This document shows, piece after piece, positions 1-9,537 of a stretch of 64,000 nt of DNA. The stretch is from NCBI RefSeq assembly GCF_005281835.1, contig NZ_RZIS01000001.1:62001-126000 (forward strand), in the 5' to 3' direction. Position numbers and translations under genes: made by a program. The stretch is from Vibrio profundi. GTDB taxonomy: Bacteria; Pseudomonadota; Gammaproteobacteria; Enterobacterales; Vibrionaceae. The notes under the pieces were generated by a model. It did not search any database. It was not told the origin of the DNA and saw nothing but the letters and a program-made list of their open reading frames with translations. How positions within the stretch are numbered: position 1 is the first letter of the stretch; each line of letters starts with the position of its first letter.

Positions 1-1047
1 GCGATGCTAGAAGGTACAGAGCGTGATACAAACCTTAAGCTGGATCAGATTGAGCCAATAGCTTCTTACTTCCGTGATGTTCGTAAAAAGTACGCGAAAT
101 GGGAAGGCCAACTAAAAGGCGTCGATTCTCGTATCTTGATTGCTCAGGTTCCTGGTGGCATGTTGACTAACATGGAAGGGCAACTTAAAGAGCAAGGCGC
201 CGCTGATCGTATGGATGAGGTGCTTGAAGAGATCCCACGTGTGCGTAAAGAGCTTGGTTACATTCCTTTGGTAACGCCAACTTCTCAAATTGTTGGTACT
301 CAAGCGGTTATTAACGTACTAACGGGTGAGCGCTACAAGAGCATCACTAAAGAAACAGCAGGTCTATTGAAAGGCGAATACGGTCAAGCTCCAGCTGAAG
401 TTGATGTAGAACTGCAAGCTAAAGTATTGGATGGTGCGGAAGCGATCACTTGTCGCCCTGCAGATCTGCTGAAGTCTGAAATGGATGAGCTAACGACTGA
501 TTTGCTAGAAAAAGCAAAAGCAGAGGGTATCTCTCTAGCGGAAGATACGGTAGATGATGTACTGACTTACGCACTGTTCCCACAAGTGGGTCTTAAGTTC
601 CTTAAGAACCGTCGTAACCCAGAAGCATTTGAACCAGCGCCAACGGCTGAAGCTGCGGCTCCTGTTGCGGCAGCGGCACCCGCTCCAGTATCTGGTGGTA
701 TCGAAAGCTATAGCGTGAAGGTGGATGGCCAAGTTTATGATGTAGAAGTTGGCCCACAAGGTGAACTGACGTCGGTAGCGCCATCAGCGAAACCAGCTCA
801 AGCGGCACAAGCTGCGCCTGTAGCTGCATCTGATGCTGAAGCGGTTCCTGCTCCTCTTGCGGGTAACATCTTTAAAGTGAACGTTCAGGCTGGCGCTGAA
901 GTGGCTGAAGGCGACGTCCTGCTTATTCTAGAAGCGATGAAGATGGAAACGGAAGTTCGTGCTGCTCGTGGTGGTATCGTTCAAGAACTGAATGTTAAAG
1001 AAGGCGATGCAGTTACTGTAGGCGCTCCACTACTAAGCCTAGCGTAA
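1..1047 (+). CDS. oadA: Oxaloacetate decarboxylase alpha subunit, C-terminal part (5' truncated by window edge)
   Basis: The open frame runs in from base 1, so the N-terminal carboxyltransferase barrel is missing. What remains is the end of the conserved PYC/OadA region, an Ala/Pro-rich flexible linker (nt 640-850) and a C-terminal biotinyl domain. The biotin attachment motif EAMKM is visible, with the biotinylated lysine codon at 940-942. In this family OadA moves the carboxyl group of oxaloacetate onto biotin, and the membrane partner OadB then decarboxylates it and pumps Na+. oadB follows 9 bp downstream, so this is the usual oadGAB operon with oadG outside the window. Family assignment is secure. 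Confidence 0.96.
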   Translation, partial: AMLEGTERDTNLKLDQIEPIASYFRDVRKKYAKWEGQLKGVDSRILIAQVPGGMLTNMEGQLKEQGAADRMDEVLEEIPRVRKELGYIPLVTPTSQIVGTQAVINVLTGERYKSITKETAGLLKGEYGQAPAEVDVELQAKVLDGAEAITCRPADLLKSEMDELTTDLLEKAKAEGISLAEDTVDDVLTYALFPQVGLKFLKNRRNPEAFEPAPTAEAAAPVAAAAPAPVSGGIESYSVKVDGQVYDVEVGPQGELTSVAPSAKPAQAAQAAPVAASDAEAVPAPLAGNIFKVNVQAGAEVAEGDVLLILEAMKMETEVRAARGGIVQELNVKEGDAVTVGAPLLSLA

Positions 1048-1056
1048 GGGAGTACC

Positions 1057-2187
1057 ATGGAAGGATTGATGACCCTATGGTCTGAAACAGGGATTGCTAA
1101 CTTCGAGTTCGGCCAGATCTGTATGATGCTGGTCGGTTGCTTGCTGTTGTTTTTGGCAATCCGTAAAGGATTTGAACCTTTACTGCTGCTACCTATTGGT
1201 TTTGGTGCTGTATTGGCCAATATCCCAAATGCTGGATTTACCGATCCTGGCGGTTTGTTGTATTACGTCTACTACATTGGTATCGAAACGGGCATTTTCC
1301 CACTGCTGATCTTTATGGGCGTGGGCGCGATGACGGATTTCGGTGCATTGATCGCTAACCCTAAAACCTTGTGGTTAGGTGCAGCTGCTCAGTTTGGTAT
1401 TTTCGCAACACTATTTGGTGCGATCTTGCTGAACTACATTCCAGGAATGGAATTCTCAATGGCAGATGCTTCTTCTATCGCTATCATCGGTGGTGCAGAC
1501 GGTCCAACCGCGATCTTCTTAGCGAGTAAGCTCTCTCCTGATCTATTAGGTGCGATTGCAGTAGCGGCATACAGTTACATGGCTTTAGTCCCTATTATTC
1601 AGCCGCCAATCATGAAGGCGTTAACATCTCCTGAAGAGCGCAAAATTAAGATGGCTCAGCTTCGTCACGTAAGTAAAGGCGAGAAGGTTTTATTCCCTCT
1701 TGCTGTTTTGCTAATGACGATCTTGTTCCTACCTTCAGCAACACCACTGGTTGGTATGTTCTGTTTGGGTAACTTAATGCGTGAAGCGGGTGTGGTTGAC
1801 CGTCTATCTAAGACAGCACAAAACGAACTGATTAACGTAGTGACTATCTTCCTTGGTTTAGGGGTAGGTTCTAAGCTTCAAGCAGATACCTTCTTGAACT
1901 TAGAAACGCTAGGTATTCTAGGCTTAGGTGCAGTGGCGTTTAGTATCGGTACTGCGGGTGGTGTGTTGATGGCGAAGGTTCTAAACCGTTTCTCGAAAGA
2001 AGATATCAACCCACTCATTGGTGCTGCTGGTGTATCAGCGGTTCCGATGGCAGCTCGTGTTGTGAACAAGGTTGGTCTTGACGCAAACCCTCAAAACTTC
2101 TTATTGATGCACGCAATGGGTCCAAACGTTGCTGGCGTATTGGGTAGTGCGGTTGCGGCCGGTATTCTATTAGCGCTGGTCGGATAA
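1057..2187 (+). CDS. oadB: Oxaloacetate decarboxylase beta subunit, Na+ pump
   Basis: A 376-residue polytopic inner-membrane protein. The motif GGADGPTAI is the conserved OadB segment carrying the Na+/H+-site aspartate, known from the Klebsiella homologue. The protein decarboxylates carboxybiotin on OadA and couples this to Na+ export. Length fits the shorter Vibrio-type OadB. The ATG at 1057 is preceded by AAGGGAG close upstream and lies 9 bp after oadA, which indicates co-transcription. The hairpin at 2287 ends the operon. Confidence 0.96.
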   Translation: MEGLMTLWSETGIANFEFGQICMMLVGCLLLFLAIRKGFEPLLLLPIGFGAVLANIPNAGFTDPGGLLYYVYYIGIETGIFPLLIFMGVGAMTDFGALIANPKTLWLGAAAQFGIFATLFGAILLNYIPGMEFSMADASSIAIIGGADGPTAIFLASKLSPDLLGAIAVAAYSYMALVPIIQPPIMKALTSPEERKIKMAQLRHVSKGEKVLFPLAVLLMTILFLPSATPLVGMFCLGNLMREAGVVDRLSKTAQNELINVVTIFLGLGVGSKLQADTFLNLETLGILGLGAVAFSIGTAGGVLMAKVLNRFSKEDINPLIGAAGVSAVPMAARVVNKVGLDANPQNFLLMHAMGPNVAGVLGSAVAAGILLALVG

Positions 2188-2286
2188 TTTGGTAAATCAG
2201 GATATTTGACTGAGATAGCACAAGGTCAATTGACCGTTAATTTGCGATTCGCGTGTTAACTTATTCAGACAAAATGGTTTATAGTC

Positions 2287-2315
2287 AAAGGGATGCTTTC
2301 GCATCCCTTTCTTTT
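2287..2315 (+). terminator. Intrinsic terminator of oadGAB
   Basis: A perfect 10-bp stem (AAAGGGATGC / GCATCCCTTT) with a TTTC loop, followed by CTTTTT. It lies 100 bp after the oadB stop. Confidence 0.9.
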
Positions 2316-2339
2316 TGGATCAATTAAGGAATTATTGAA

Positions 2340-3293
2340 ATGGAAAATAAGCAAATTGCGATAACAGAGTTCGGTGATGTCGGTGTGCTGGCCATGCAAT
2401 CAAGCCAAGTCCCTGAACCTAAAGCCGATGAAGTTCTTGTTAAAGTCGCTTTTTCCGGAGTCAATCCTATTGATGTCAAAACCCGCGCTGGGCTTGGCTG
2501 GGCGGCGGCACAAAATAAAGACAATTTACCTTGGGTCCCTGGTTACGACATTTCAGGCCAAATTGTTGCCAATGGCGATAAGGCTGAACGTTTCTCTATT
2601 GGAGATAATGTGGCGGGATTCATTGGCTTTCCATTACAAGGCGGAGGCTACAGCCAGTACGTATGCGTGCCTGAATCGGTATTAAGCGCAGTACCTGATG
2701 CTGTGATGTTAGAAGCAGCAGCAGCTTTACCGCTTGCAGGGCAAACTGCAGCGCAAGCGATCAACAAAGCCGAAGTTCAGGAAGGTGAACGCGTATTGAT
2801 CCTTGCAGGCGCAGGCGGTGTTGGGCATCTTGCTGTTCAAATCGCGGTGGCAGCTAAGGCTGAAGTGTTTACCACTTGTAGTGAAGATAACCTTGATTAC
2901 ATGGCGACCCTAGGGGCGCATGCGATTAATTACCACTTTGCACCAGCTTCGGAGCGAGTGTCAGACGTTGACGTTCTGATTGATCTCGTCGGCGGAGATA
3001 CAGCTCTTGATGCATTGAAATGTTTAAAAGACAACGCTCGTGTCATTACAGTACCGACTTTGAGCGCGGAATTGATTTGCGAAAAGGCAAAATTACTTGG
3101 GTTTAGTGCGACGGGAATGTTAGTGGAACCGACTCCTTCCCAGCTAGATGCCATGCTTTACATGGTCAGCGTTGGTATTTTGAAAACTGAAATTCAAAAA
3201 GTATTCCCCATGGCAGAAGTTCAGTTTGCACATGAGCAAGTGGAAACGGGCCACACAAGAGGCAAGGTACTGCTTAAGATGCAAGAAGGTTGA
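2340..3293 (+). CDS. Zinc-type alcohol dehydrogenase-like / quinone oxidoreductase (MDR family)
   Basis: A 317-residue member of the medium-chain dehydrogenase/reductase superfamily. It has an N-terminal GroES-like fold (FSGVNPIDVKTRAG near residues 40-53) and a Rossmann domain with the NAD(P) motif AGAGGVGHLAVQ. The cysteine and histidine set expected for catalytic and structural zinc is absent, which puts it in the zinc-independent quinone oxidoreductase branch. The ATG at 2340 has AAGGA upstream. It probably reduces quinones or enones with NADPH in the cytoplasm. The substrate cannot be read from the sequence. A GTG-started gene follows 6 bp later, so the two may be co-transcribed. Confidence 0.85.
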   Translation: MENKQIAITEFGDVGVLAMQSSQVPEPKADEVLVKVAFSGVNPIDVKTRAGLGWAAAQNKDNLPWVPGYDISGQIVANGDKAERFSIGDNVAGFIGFPLQGGGYSQYVCVPESVLSAVPDAVMLEAAAALPLAGQTAAQAINKAEVQEGERVLILAGAGGVGHLAVQIAVAAKAEVFTTCSEDNLDYMATLGAHAINYHFAPASERVSDVDVLIDLVGGDTALDALKCLKDNARVITVPTLSAELICEKAKLLGFSATGMLVEPTPSQLDAMLYMVSVGILKTEIQKVFPMAEVQFAHEQVETGHTRGKVLLKMQEG

Positions 3294-3299
3294 TATGCA

Positions 3300-3761
3300 G
3301 TGCTAGAGTCATTTAACGCACTTTTTGAAACGATCGCTTATTGGTTCTCAGACTCGGCTCTTTGGGTTTTATTCATTAGTGGCTTTCTTAGCGCTACTTT
3401 GTTGCCTGGAGGCTCAGAAGCAGGCTTAATCGCTACATTAAGCCTGAATCAATTCTCTACAGTTGAAATTGTTATTGTTGCTACCGTAGGTAATACCTTA
3501 GGCGGGCTAACCAATTATTGGTTAGGTTTGTGGTTACCGAATCGAACTCAATCCGAGAAACACGGTCATAAAGCTATGGCATGGCTAAACAAATATGGCT
3601 ATTGGTCCTTACTATTTAGTTGGCTGCCCGTGATCGGTGACCCGCTGTGTTTAGCTGCGGGTTGGCTACGCATGAAATTTCTACCCTGTCTTATTCTTAT
3701 TACCATAGGTAAAGCGCTACGCTATAGCTTGCTAGCCGCTGTTTATTTCGGTTTTTTCTAA
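3300..3761 (+). CDS. yqaA: YqaA/DedA-like small inner-membrane protein
   Basis: A 153-residue membrane protein with several hydrophobic segments and motifs of the SNARE-associated/DedA family in its YqaA branch: LPGGSEAG in the first half, GNTLGGLTNYWLG in the middle, and the WLPVIGDPLCLAAGWLR block. DedA-family proteins are linked to lipid scrambling and membrane homeostasis, but the role of the YqaA branch is not established. The start is the GTG at 3300, because the nearby ATG at 3295 runs into a stop after three codons. It lies 6 bp after the oxidoreductase and 10 bp before the M16 protease, so it is likely the middle gene of a three-gene unit. Confidence 0.8.
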   Translation: MLESFNALFETIAYWFSDSALWVLFISGFLSATLLPGGSEAGLIATLSLNQFSTVEIVIVATVGNTLGGLTNYWLGLWLPNRTQSEKHGHKAMAWLNKYGYWSLLFSWLPVIGDPLCLAAGWLRMKFLPCLILITIGKALRYSLLAAVYFGFF

Positions 3762-3771
3762 AGGAGAACCT

Positions 3772-6630
3772 ATGAAAAAGGTTGTGCTAGGTACATTATC
3801 TCTTATCGCCTTATATGGCTGTTCTTACAATGTACCAGTTTCTGTTCCTTTCTTTTCCTCACTTCCTGAGGGCGTCACATTAATTGAAGAGGTTGAAGCG
3901 GATTCCGGTAAAGTGGTGATCCCTTATTCAAAATATAAGTTGGATAATGGCCTTACCGTTATTTTATCTCCTGATGATTCTGATCCATTAGTACATGTTG
4001 ATGTGACGTATCACGTCGGCTCTGCCCGTGAGGAGATCGGTAAATCAGGCTTTGCGCATTTCTTTGAGCACATGATGTTCCAGGGCTCTGAGAATGTCGC
4101 TGATCAAGAGCACTTTAAGATCATCACGGAAGCGGGCGGGACGTTGAACGGCACCACCAATCGTGACCGTACCAATTACTTTGAAACCGTGCCATCAAAT
4201 CAGTTAGAAAAAATGCTATGGCTGGAGTCCGATCGCATGGGCTTCTTGCTTGATGCTGTATCTCAGCGCAAGTTCGAAATTCAGCGTGATACTGTAAAAA
4301 ATGAACGTGCACAGAGCTATGAAAACCGTCCTTATGGTCTGATGTGGGAGAGAATGGGTGAAGCGCTTTACCCAGAAGGTCATCCATATTCGTGGCAACC
4401 TATCGGCTACGTTGAAGATCTTGAACGAGTTGACGTTAATGATCTTAAGGCATTCTTCTTACGCTGGTACGGCCCAAATAATGCGGTGTTGACGATCGGT
4501 GGTGATTTAGACGTCGAGGACACACTTGAATGGGTGAATAAATACTTTGGGTCAATTCCTAAAGGCCCAGATGTAGAGAAAGCTGAGAAGCAACCTGCAG
4601 TGGTCGAGGAAGACCGCTATGTGACGCTAGAGGACAATATTCGTCAGCCAATGGTTCTGATTGGCTGGCCTACAACCTACAGAGGGGAAGAGTCTCAGGC
4701 TTCAGTCAATGCGTTAGCGAATGTATTAGGTTCAGGGAGCAATAGCTATTTATATCAAAGCTTAGTGAAAACTCAGAAAGCAGTCAGCGCTGGTGCGTTC
4801 CAAGATTGTGCAGAGCTGTCTTGTACTTTGTATGTCTATGCGATGGGCGATTCTGGTAAGAAAGGCGATCTAACTCCGCTGTATCAAGAAGTTATGCAAG
4901 TGATGGATGATTTTGAACAACGTGGAGTCGAGCAGGTTCGATTAGACCAGATCACCGGTAAAGCGGAAGCGGATGCTGTATTTGCGCTGCAGAGCGTAAA
5001 AGGGAAAGTGTCGCAGTTGGCGTCTAATGAGACGTTTTATGGTCAACCGGATCGAATCGAAACTCAGTTGGAGCAGATCCGCTCAGTGACGCCAGAAAGT
5101 GTGATGCAAGCGTATCAAAGGTTTGTTAAAGATCAATCTAAGGTCACGCTGAGTGTTATTCCAAAAGGCCAACCAGCGCTTGCCGTCCAAGACGCGACTT
5201 TTGTTACGCCACCGCGCACGTTACCTGATTATGAGAAAGTGACAGAAGAGCAGTTAGTGGTACGTAAAGCGGTAGATGATTTTGATCGAAGCCAAATGCC
5301 TCCAGTTGAAGCGGCGGTAAAAGCATCGATGCCTGAACTGTATCGTATCCACTATCAAAATGGTGCGGAGCTGATTGGTACGGTCAGTAATGAGACTCCA
5401 ACTGTACAATTACAAATTCAATTACCAGCAGGTGAAAGGTATGTTAAGCCGGGTCAAGAAGGCTTAGCTAACCTTACCGCAGCGATGATGGAAGAAGGTT
5501 CTACCAAGCGTACAGTGGAAGAGTTACAAGCCGCGCTCGATAAGCTGGGGAGTGAAGTAAGCATCAGTGCAGGGAGCTACACAACAGATATTTCCGTTTC
5601 TACGCTGGAGAAAAATTTAGCGGAAACGTTAACGATCGTTGAAGAAGTATTACTTAGCCCTAAGTTCTCTGAAGATGATTTTAAACGGGTCAAAAATCAG
5701 ATGCTGGAAGGGGTGGTCTATCAACATCAGCAGCCGAGTTGGATGGCTTCTCAGGCAACGAGGCAGGTGATCTTTGGCTCGACGATTTTTGGCCGCTCAA
5801 ATGATGGCACCAAACAATCGTTGCAGAAACTGACCTTGGCTGATGTTAAACGTTTCTACCAACAAAATTACACACCTGAAGGGGCGAAAGTTGTTGTTGT
5901 TGGTGATATCAATAAACGCCAGATCAAAGGTGAACTCGCTTTCTTTGAAAACTGGCAAGGTGATGCAGCACCGATAGTCCGCCCTGAGCGAATCTCGTCT
6001 TTGAACGAACAAAAAATTTATTTGGTTGATAAGCCAGGGGCGCCGCAAAGTATTGTCCGTTTGGTTCGTCGAGGTCTGCCATTTGATGCGACAGGCGAAT
6101 TGTATATGAGTCGTTTAGCCAACTTTAATTTAGCAGGGAACTTTAACAGTCGGATAAACCAAAACTTGCGCGAAGATAAAGCGTATACCTATGGAGCGAG
6201 CGGTTATTTTGCTAGCAATCGTGAAGTCGGCATTATTGTCTTTGGGGCGCAAGTTCGCGCGGATGTGACAGTGCCATCGATTAATGAATTCATCGCTGAG
6301 CTAAACGAGTTCAGTCAGTCAGGTGTAACCGACAAAGAGGTCGATTTCATGCGCTTGGCTGTTGGCCAACAAGACGCTTTGAAATACGAAACGCCTTCTC
6401 AAAAAGCGAACCTACTGAGTAATATCGTGACTCTAGACTTGGATGAGGACTATTTACAGCAAAGGAATGAGATCGTTGAAACCATAGAGAAACAGACGCT
6501 AAATACACTAGCTCGTAAGTGGTTTGATCCTCAGGACTATCAAATCATAGTGGTTGGAGATTCGAAAACGCTTCGTCCACAGTTAGAAAAATTAGATATT
6601 CCAGTGGAAGAACTTGAAATCGTTCGTTAG
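3772..6630 (+). CDS. M16 family zinc metalloprotease lipoprotein (pitrilysin-like, two-domain)
   Basis: A 952-residue protein with a lipoprotein signal peptide: the lipobox LYGC gives lipidated Cys17, so the mature enzyme is membrane-anchored, probably in the outer membrane facing the periplasm. The inverted zinc motif HFFEH is at 96-100, with the third ligand Glu178 in KNERAQ. A second M16 half follows and lacks the zinc motif, as is normal for fused two-domain enzymes of the PqqL/pitrilysin type. Start chosen by the strong AAAGGAG ahead of the ATG. It presumably degrades peptides in the envelope. The substrate is unknown. The 10-bp gap from yqaA suggests co-transcription. Confidence 0.9.
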   Translation: MKKVVLGTLSLIALYGCSYNVPVSVPFFSSLPEGVTLIEEVEADSGKVVIPYSKYKLDNGLTVILSPDDSDPLVHVDVTYHVGSAREEIGKSGFAHFFEHMMFQGSENVADQEHFKIITEAGGTLNGTTNRDRTNYFETVPSNQLEKMLWLESDRMGFLLDAVSQRKFEIQRDTVKNERAQSYENRPYGLMWERMGEALYPEGHPYSWQPIGYVEDLERVDVNDLKAFFLRWYGPNNAVLTIGGDLDVEDTLEWVNKYFGSIPKGPDVEKAEKQPAVVEEDRYVTLEDNIRQPMVLIGWPTTYRGEESQASVNALANVLGSGSNSYLYQSLVKTQKAVSAGAFQDCAELSCTLYVYAMGDSGKKGDLTPLYQEVMQVMDDFEQRGVEQVRLDQITGKAEADAVFALQSVKGKVSQLASNETFYGQPDRIETQLEQIRSVTPESVMQAYQRFVKDQSKVTLSVIPKGQPALAVQDATFVTPPRTLPDYEKVTEEQLVVRKAVDDFDRSQMPPVEAAVKASMPELYRIHYQNGAELIGTVSNETPTVQLQIQLPAGERYVKPGQEGLANLTAAMMEEGSTKRTVEELQAALDKLGSEVSISAGSYTTDISVSTLEKNLAETLTIVEEVLLSPKFSEDDFKRVKNQMLEGVVYQHQQPSWMASQATRQVIFGSTIFGRSNDGTKQSLQKLTLADVKRFYQQNYTPEGAKVVVVGDINKRQIKGELAFFENWQGDAAPIVRPERISSLNEQKIYLVDKPGAPQSIVRLVRRGLPFDATGELYMSRLANFNLAGNFNSRINQNLREDKAYTYGASGYFASNREVGIIVFGAQVRADVTVPSINEFIAELNEFSQSGVTDKEVDFMRLAVGQQDALKYETPSQKANLLSNIVTLDLDEDYLQQRNEIVETIEKQTLNTLARKWFDPQDYQIIVVGDSKTLRPQLEKLDIPVEELEIVR

Positions 6631-6691
6631 AGCACATATTAATGGGAGGGGAGCGACTGGTTCGTCTTCTCCCAAAACCTAATTTATGATA

Positions 6692-6715
6692 GTTCTAGCC
6701 AGAACAATATAAGAT
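6692..6715 (+). promoter_or_regulatory. Inverted repeat and candidate -10 element upstream of gshA
   Basis: GTTCT-AGCC-AGAAC at 6692-6705 is a perfect 5-bp inverted repeat. It is followed at once by TATAAGAT, a reasonable -10 element, about 15-20 bases before the TTG start of gshA. The repeat would lie in the promoter spacer. No named regulator is assigned. Confidence 0.35.
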
Positions 6716-6729
6716 AAGTGAACTGAATT

Positions 6730-8298
6730 TTGACTGATTTTGCTGCGCGACTTAAGCAAGTTGCAAACAACCCTTCGACTTTTTCAAAGCTTGGTCGTGG
6801 TGTTGAAAGGGAAACGCTACGTTACACTGCGGATGGTCATTTGGCATCCAGCCCTCATCCAAAAGCGCTAGGTTCTGCGTTAACCAATGAGTGGGTAACT
6901 ACTGATTTCGCGGAGTCTTTGCTTGAGTTTATCACTCCAGTCTCTAACGATGTTCCTACGTTATTGAATCAACTGGCAGACATCCACCATTTCACTCAAA
7001 CCAAATTAGACGGTGAAAAACTGTGGCCGTTATCGATGCCATGCTTTGTTGGTAGTGAAGATGCGATCCAACTTGCGCAGTATGGCGATTCTAATAACGG
7101 AAAAATGAAAACTTTGTATCGTGAGGGCTTAAAGCGCCGTTACGGTAGTTTGATGCAGATTATTTCTGGTGTTCACTTTAACTTTTCGTTCCCTGAATCT
7201 TTCTGGGATTCATTGTTCGGTGAGCAAGATGAAGCCTCTCGCAGTGAGTCTAAATCCGACGCTTACTTCGGATTAATCCGTAACTATTATCGTTTTGGCT
7301 GGTTAATCCCTTACTTCTTTGGTGCTTCACCTGCTCTGTGTTCTTCATTTATTCAAGGGCGCGAAACGAAGTTACCTTTTGAAAACATCGATCAAACGTT
7401 GTTTTTGCCGAAAGCGACCTCACTGCGTTTGAGTGATTTGGGGTATACCAACAGTGCTCAAAGTTCCTTACGTATTGGCTTTAATAGCTTGAATCAATAT
7501 TTAGAAGGGCTTAACACGGCGATCCGCACTCCATCTCAAGAGTTTGCGGAAATCGGCGTGAAAGTCGATGGTGAGTACCGCCAACTAAACAGCAATGTCC
7601 TCCAGATTGAAAATGAGCTGTATGCGCCAATTCGTCCAAAGCGTGTGGCGAAGAATGGCGAAAAGCCATCAGAAGCCTTGGCTCGTGGTGGTGTTGAATA
7701 TATTGAAGTCCGTTCGCTGGACGTTAACCCATTTAGTTCTGTAGGTATTACTGAAGAGCAAGTGCGCTTCTTAGATCTCTTCTTAACTTGGAGTGTATTA
7801 ACCGACTCTGAAGAGATGGATAACTGTGAACTAGAATGCTGGCGTGATAACTGGAACAAAGTCATTATCGAAGGCCGCAAAGAAGGTCTAGAGCTGCAGA
7901 TTGGCTGTAATGGCGAAAGGTTAACACTGCAAGAATGGGCAAAACGCGTATTTAAAGATTTACGCCTTATTGCAGAAATGATGGATTCAGAGCTTGGTGG
8001 TAATGCTTATCAAGCAACCTGCGAAACGCTTGAAGCTTGGATTGATAACCCTGAATTAACTATTTCGGGTCAATTACTAGAGAAAACTAAAGCTCTGGGT
8101 GGTTTAGGTAAAGTAGGTTGCGAGTTAGGTAAAGCGTACTCAAAGCAGCATAACGAACACCAATATAAAGTGTATTCTGAACAATTAATGGAAGAAGAAG
8201 TTAGCCGTTCTGTGAAAGCACAGCAAGGCGCTGAAACCGCAGAATCTCAGGACTTCGATAGCTTTTTGTCAGATTACTTCTCATATTTAAAGGCATAA
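6730..8298 (+). CDS. gshA: Glutamate-cysteine ligase
   Basis: A 522-residue protein, close to the 518 of the E. coli enzyme, starting [10 protein letters not shown] and carrying the signature [11 protein letters not shown] near residues 23-33. It catalyses ATP-dependent gamma-glutamylcysteine formation, the first and rate-limiting step of glutathione synthesis in the cytoplasm. The start is a TTG at 6730. No in-frame ATG precedes the conserved N-terminus, and the Shine-Dalgarno is weak (AAGTGAAC), which predicts low translation. The lipoprotein gene follows 7 bp later and then luxS, so gshA heads a three-gene run in the luxS order known from vibrios. Confidence 0.95.
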   Translation: MTDFAARLKQVANNPSTFSKLGRGVERETLRYTADGHLASSPHPKALGSALTNEWVTTDFAESLLEFITPVSNDVPTLLNQLADIHHFTQTKLDGEKLWPLSMPCFVGSEDAIQLAQYGDSNNGKMKTLYREGLKRRYGSLMQIISGVHFNFSFPESFWDSLFGEQDEASRSESKSDAYFGLIRNYYRFGWLIPYFFGASPALCSSFIQGRETKLPFENIDQTLFLPKATSLRLSDLGYTNSAQSSLRIGFNSLNQYLEGLNTAIRTPSQEFAEIGVKVDGEYRQLNSNVLQIENELYAPIRPKRVAKNGEKPSEALARGGVEYIEVRSLDVNPFSSVGITEEQVRFLDLFLTWSVLTDSEEMDNCELECWRDNWNKVIIEGRKEGLELQIGCNGERLTLQEWAKRVFKDLRLIAEMMDSELGGNAYQATCETLEAWIDNPELTISGQLLEKTKALGGLGKVGCELGKAYSKQHNEHQYKVYSEQLMEEEVSRSVKAQQGAETAESQDFDSFLSDYFSYLKA

Positions 8299-8305
8299 GT
8301 CGTCA

Positions 8306-8914
8306 ATGCAGAAGCCGTTAAAAGCAATAGGTGTCGGTAGCGGATTGTTGTTACTTGCTGGGTGTGCGGCAACGCCACCTAAACAGCAGGACAATATTTG
8401 CAGCATTTTCCGCGAGCACTCGTCTTGGTATGAAGATGCCTTAGATATGGAAGATGAGTGGGGGACACCTATCAATGTCGCTATGGCTTTTGTAAAGCAA
8501 GAAAGTAGCTTTCGGCATGACGCTAGACCACCCAAAGATTATGTCTTAGGGTTTATTCCTTGGGGGCGCGTGAGTAGCGCTTATGGATACGCTCAGGCTC
8601 AAGACCCTGCATGGGAAGATTTTCAGAAAGCGACCAACCATGGTGGTTCACGGACGAATTTTGATGACTCATTAATGTTTATCGGCTGGTATACTAGTGA
8701 GACTCAACGTCAATTAGGTATCTCTAAGTGGGACCCTTATAATCAATATCTGGCCTACCATGAAGGTAGAGGTGGGTATAAGCGTAAGAGCTATAATTCA
8801 AAGCCATCGCTGATTAAGGTGGCTAGAAAAGTTGAGCAGCAAGCAAAAAATTATGGTTGGCAACTTAAACAGTGTCGACAAGAGTTGGAAGATAATAGGA
8901 GTTGGTTTTTTTAA
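8306..8914 (+). CDS. Lytic transglycosylase-like (SLT domain) lipoprotein
   Basis: A 202-residue protein with a lipoprotein signal (LAGC, Cys20). The core contains FVKQESSF, whose Glu66-Ser pair resembles the catalytic Glu of soluble lytic transglycosylases, followed by [12 protein letters not shown], the equivalent of the usual GLMQ segment. It may cleave peptidoglycan glycan strands from a membrane anchor, but activity is unproven and the GLMQ-like part diverges. It sits 7 bp after gshA and 23 bp before luxS. The family is common in this position in Vibrio. Confidence 0.8.
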   Translation: MQKPLKAIGVGSGLLLLAGCAATPPKQQDNICSIFREHSSWYEDALDMEDEWGTPINVAMAFVKQESSFRHDARPPKDYVLGFIPWGRVSSAYGYAQAQDPAWEDFQKATNHGGSRTNFDDSLMFIGWYTSETQRQLGISKWDPYNQYLAYHEGRGGYKRKSYNSKPSLIKVARKVEQQAKNYGWQLKQCRQELEDNRSWFF

Positions 8915-8937
8915 ACCGCTCGTCATGGAGAGCAACA

Positions 8938-9456
8938 ATGCCGTTACTAGATAGTTTCACAGTAGACCACACACGAATGAATGCACCCGCGGTGCGCGTG
9001 GCAAAAACAATGCAAACGCCAAAAGGCGATACCATTACTGTTTTTGATTTACGTTTTACAGCGCCGAACAAAGATATCTTATCTGAAAAAGGTATTCATA
9101 CGTTAGAGCACTTATACGCTGGCTTTATGCGCGCGCATCTAAACGGTAGCGATGTTGAGATCATCGATATCTCACCAATGGGTTGCCGCACAGGTTTCTA
9201 CATGAGCTTAATCGGTACGCCTTCAGAACAGCAAGTAGCTGACTCGTGGTTAGCAGCGATGCAGGATGTACTAAAAGTTGAATCTCAAAACAAGATCCCT
9301 GAGTTAAACGAATATCAGTGTGGTACCGCAGCTATGCACTCTTTGGATGAAGCAAAAGAGATAGCTAAAGCGATCATCGCTGCAGGGGTTGCAGTGAATA
9401 AGAATGATGAGCTTGCGCTTCCAGAGTCTATGCTTCAAGAGCTAAAAGTAGACTAA
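8938..9456 (+). CDS. luxS: S-ribosylhomocysteine lyase (AI-2 synthase)
   Basis: A 172-residue protein when started at ATG 8938 (GGAG eight bases upstream). The open frame extends 36 bases further 5', but family members begin MPLLDSF. Metal ligands His54 and His58 (HTLEH) and Cys128 (QCGT) are present, as is the catalytic Cys83 in MGCRTGFY. It converts S-ribosylhomocysteine to homocysteine plus DPD, the precursor of the quorum signal AI-2, and so also recycles methyl-cycle waste. It lies in a run with gshA, another sulfur-amino-acid enzyme. A strong terminator follows. Confidence 0.98.
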   Translation: MPLLDSFTVDHTRMNAPAVRVAKTMQTPKGDTITVFDLRFTAPNKDILSEKGIHTLEHLYAGFMRAHLNGSDVEIIDISPMGCRTGFYMSLIGTPSEQQVADSWLAAMQDVLKVESQNKIPELNEYQCGTAAMHSLDEAKEIAKAIIAAGVAVNKNDELALPESMLQELKVD

Positions 9457-9481
9457 GTTCGTTGCTTTAATACTTGTATAC

Positions 9482-9517
9482 AAAAAATGCCTTGTTCATT
9501 GAACAAGGCATTTTTTT
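9482..9517. terminator. Bidirectional terminator between luxS and yfjD
   Basis: A perfect stem with AATGCCTTGTTC on one arm and GAACAAGGCATT on the other and a 3-base ATT loop. It is flanked by A-runs on the left and T-runs on the right, so it can end both converging transcripts. Confidence 0.92.
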
Positions 9518-9537
9518 ATATAGGTTATCTTCAGCGG

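Noticed and set aside
6642..6675. Hairpin GGGAG...CTCCC after the M16 protease gene, considered as terminator
   Set aside because: No T-run follows and the stem has a large internal loop.
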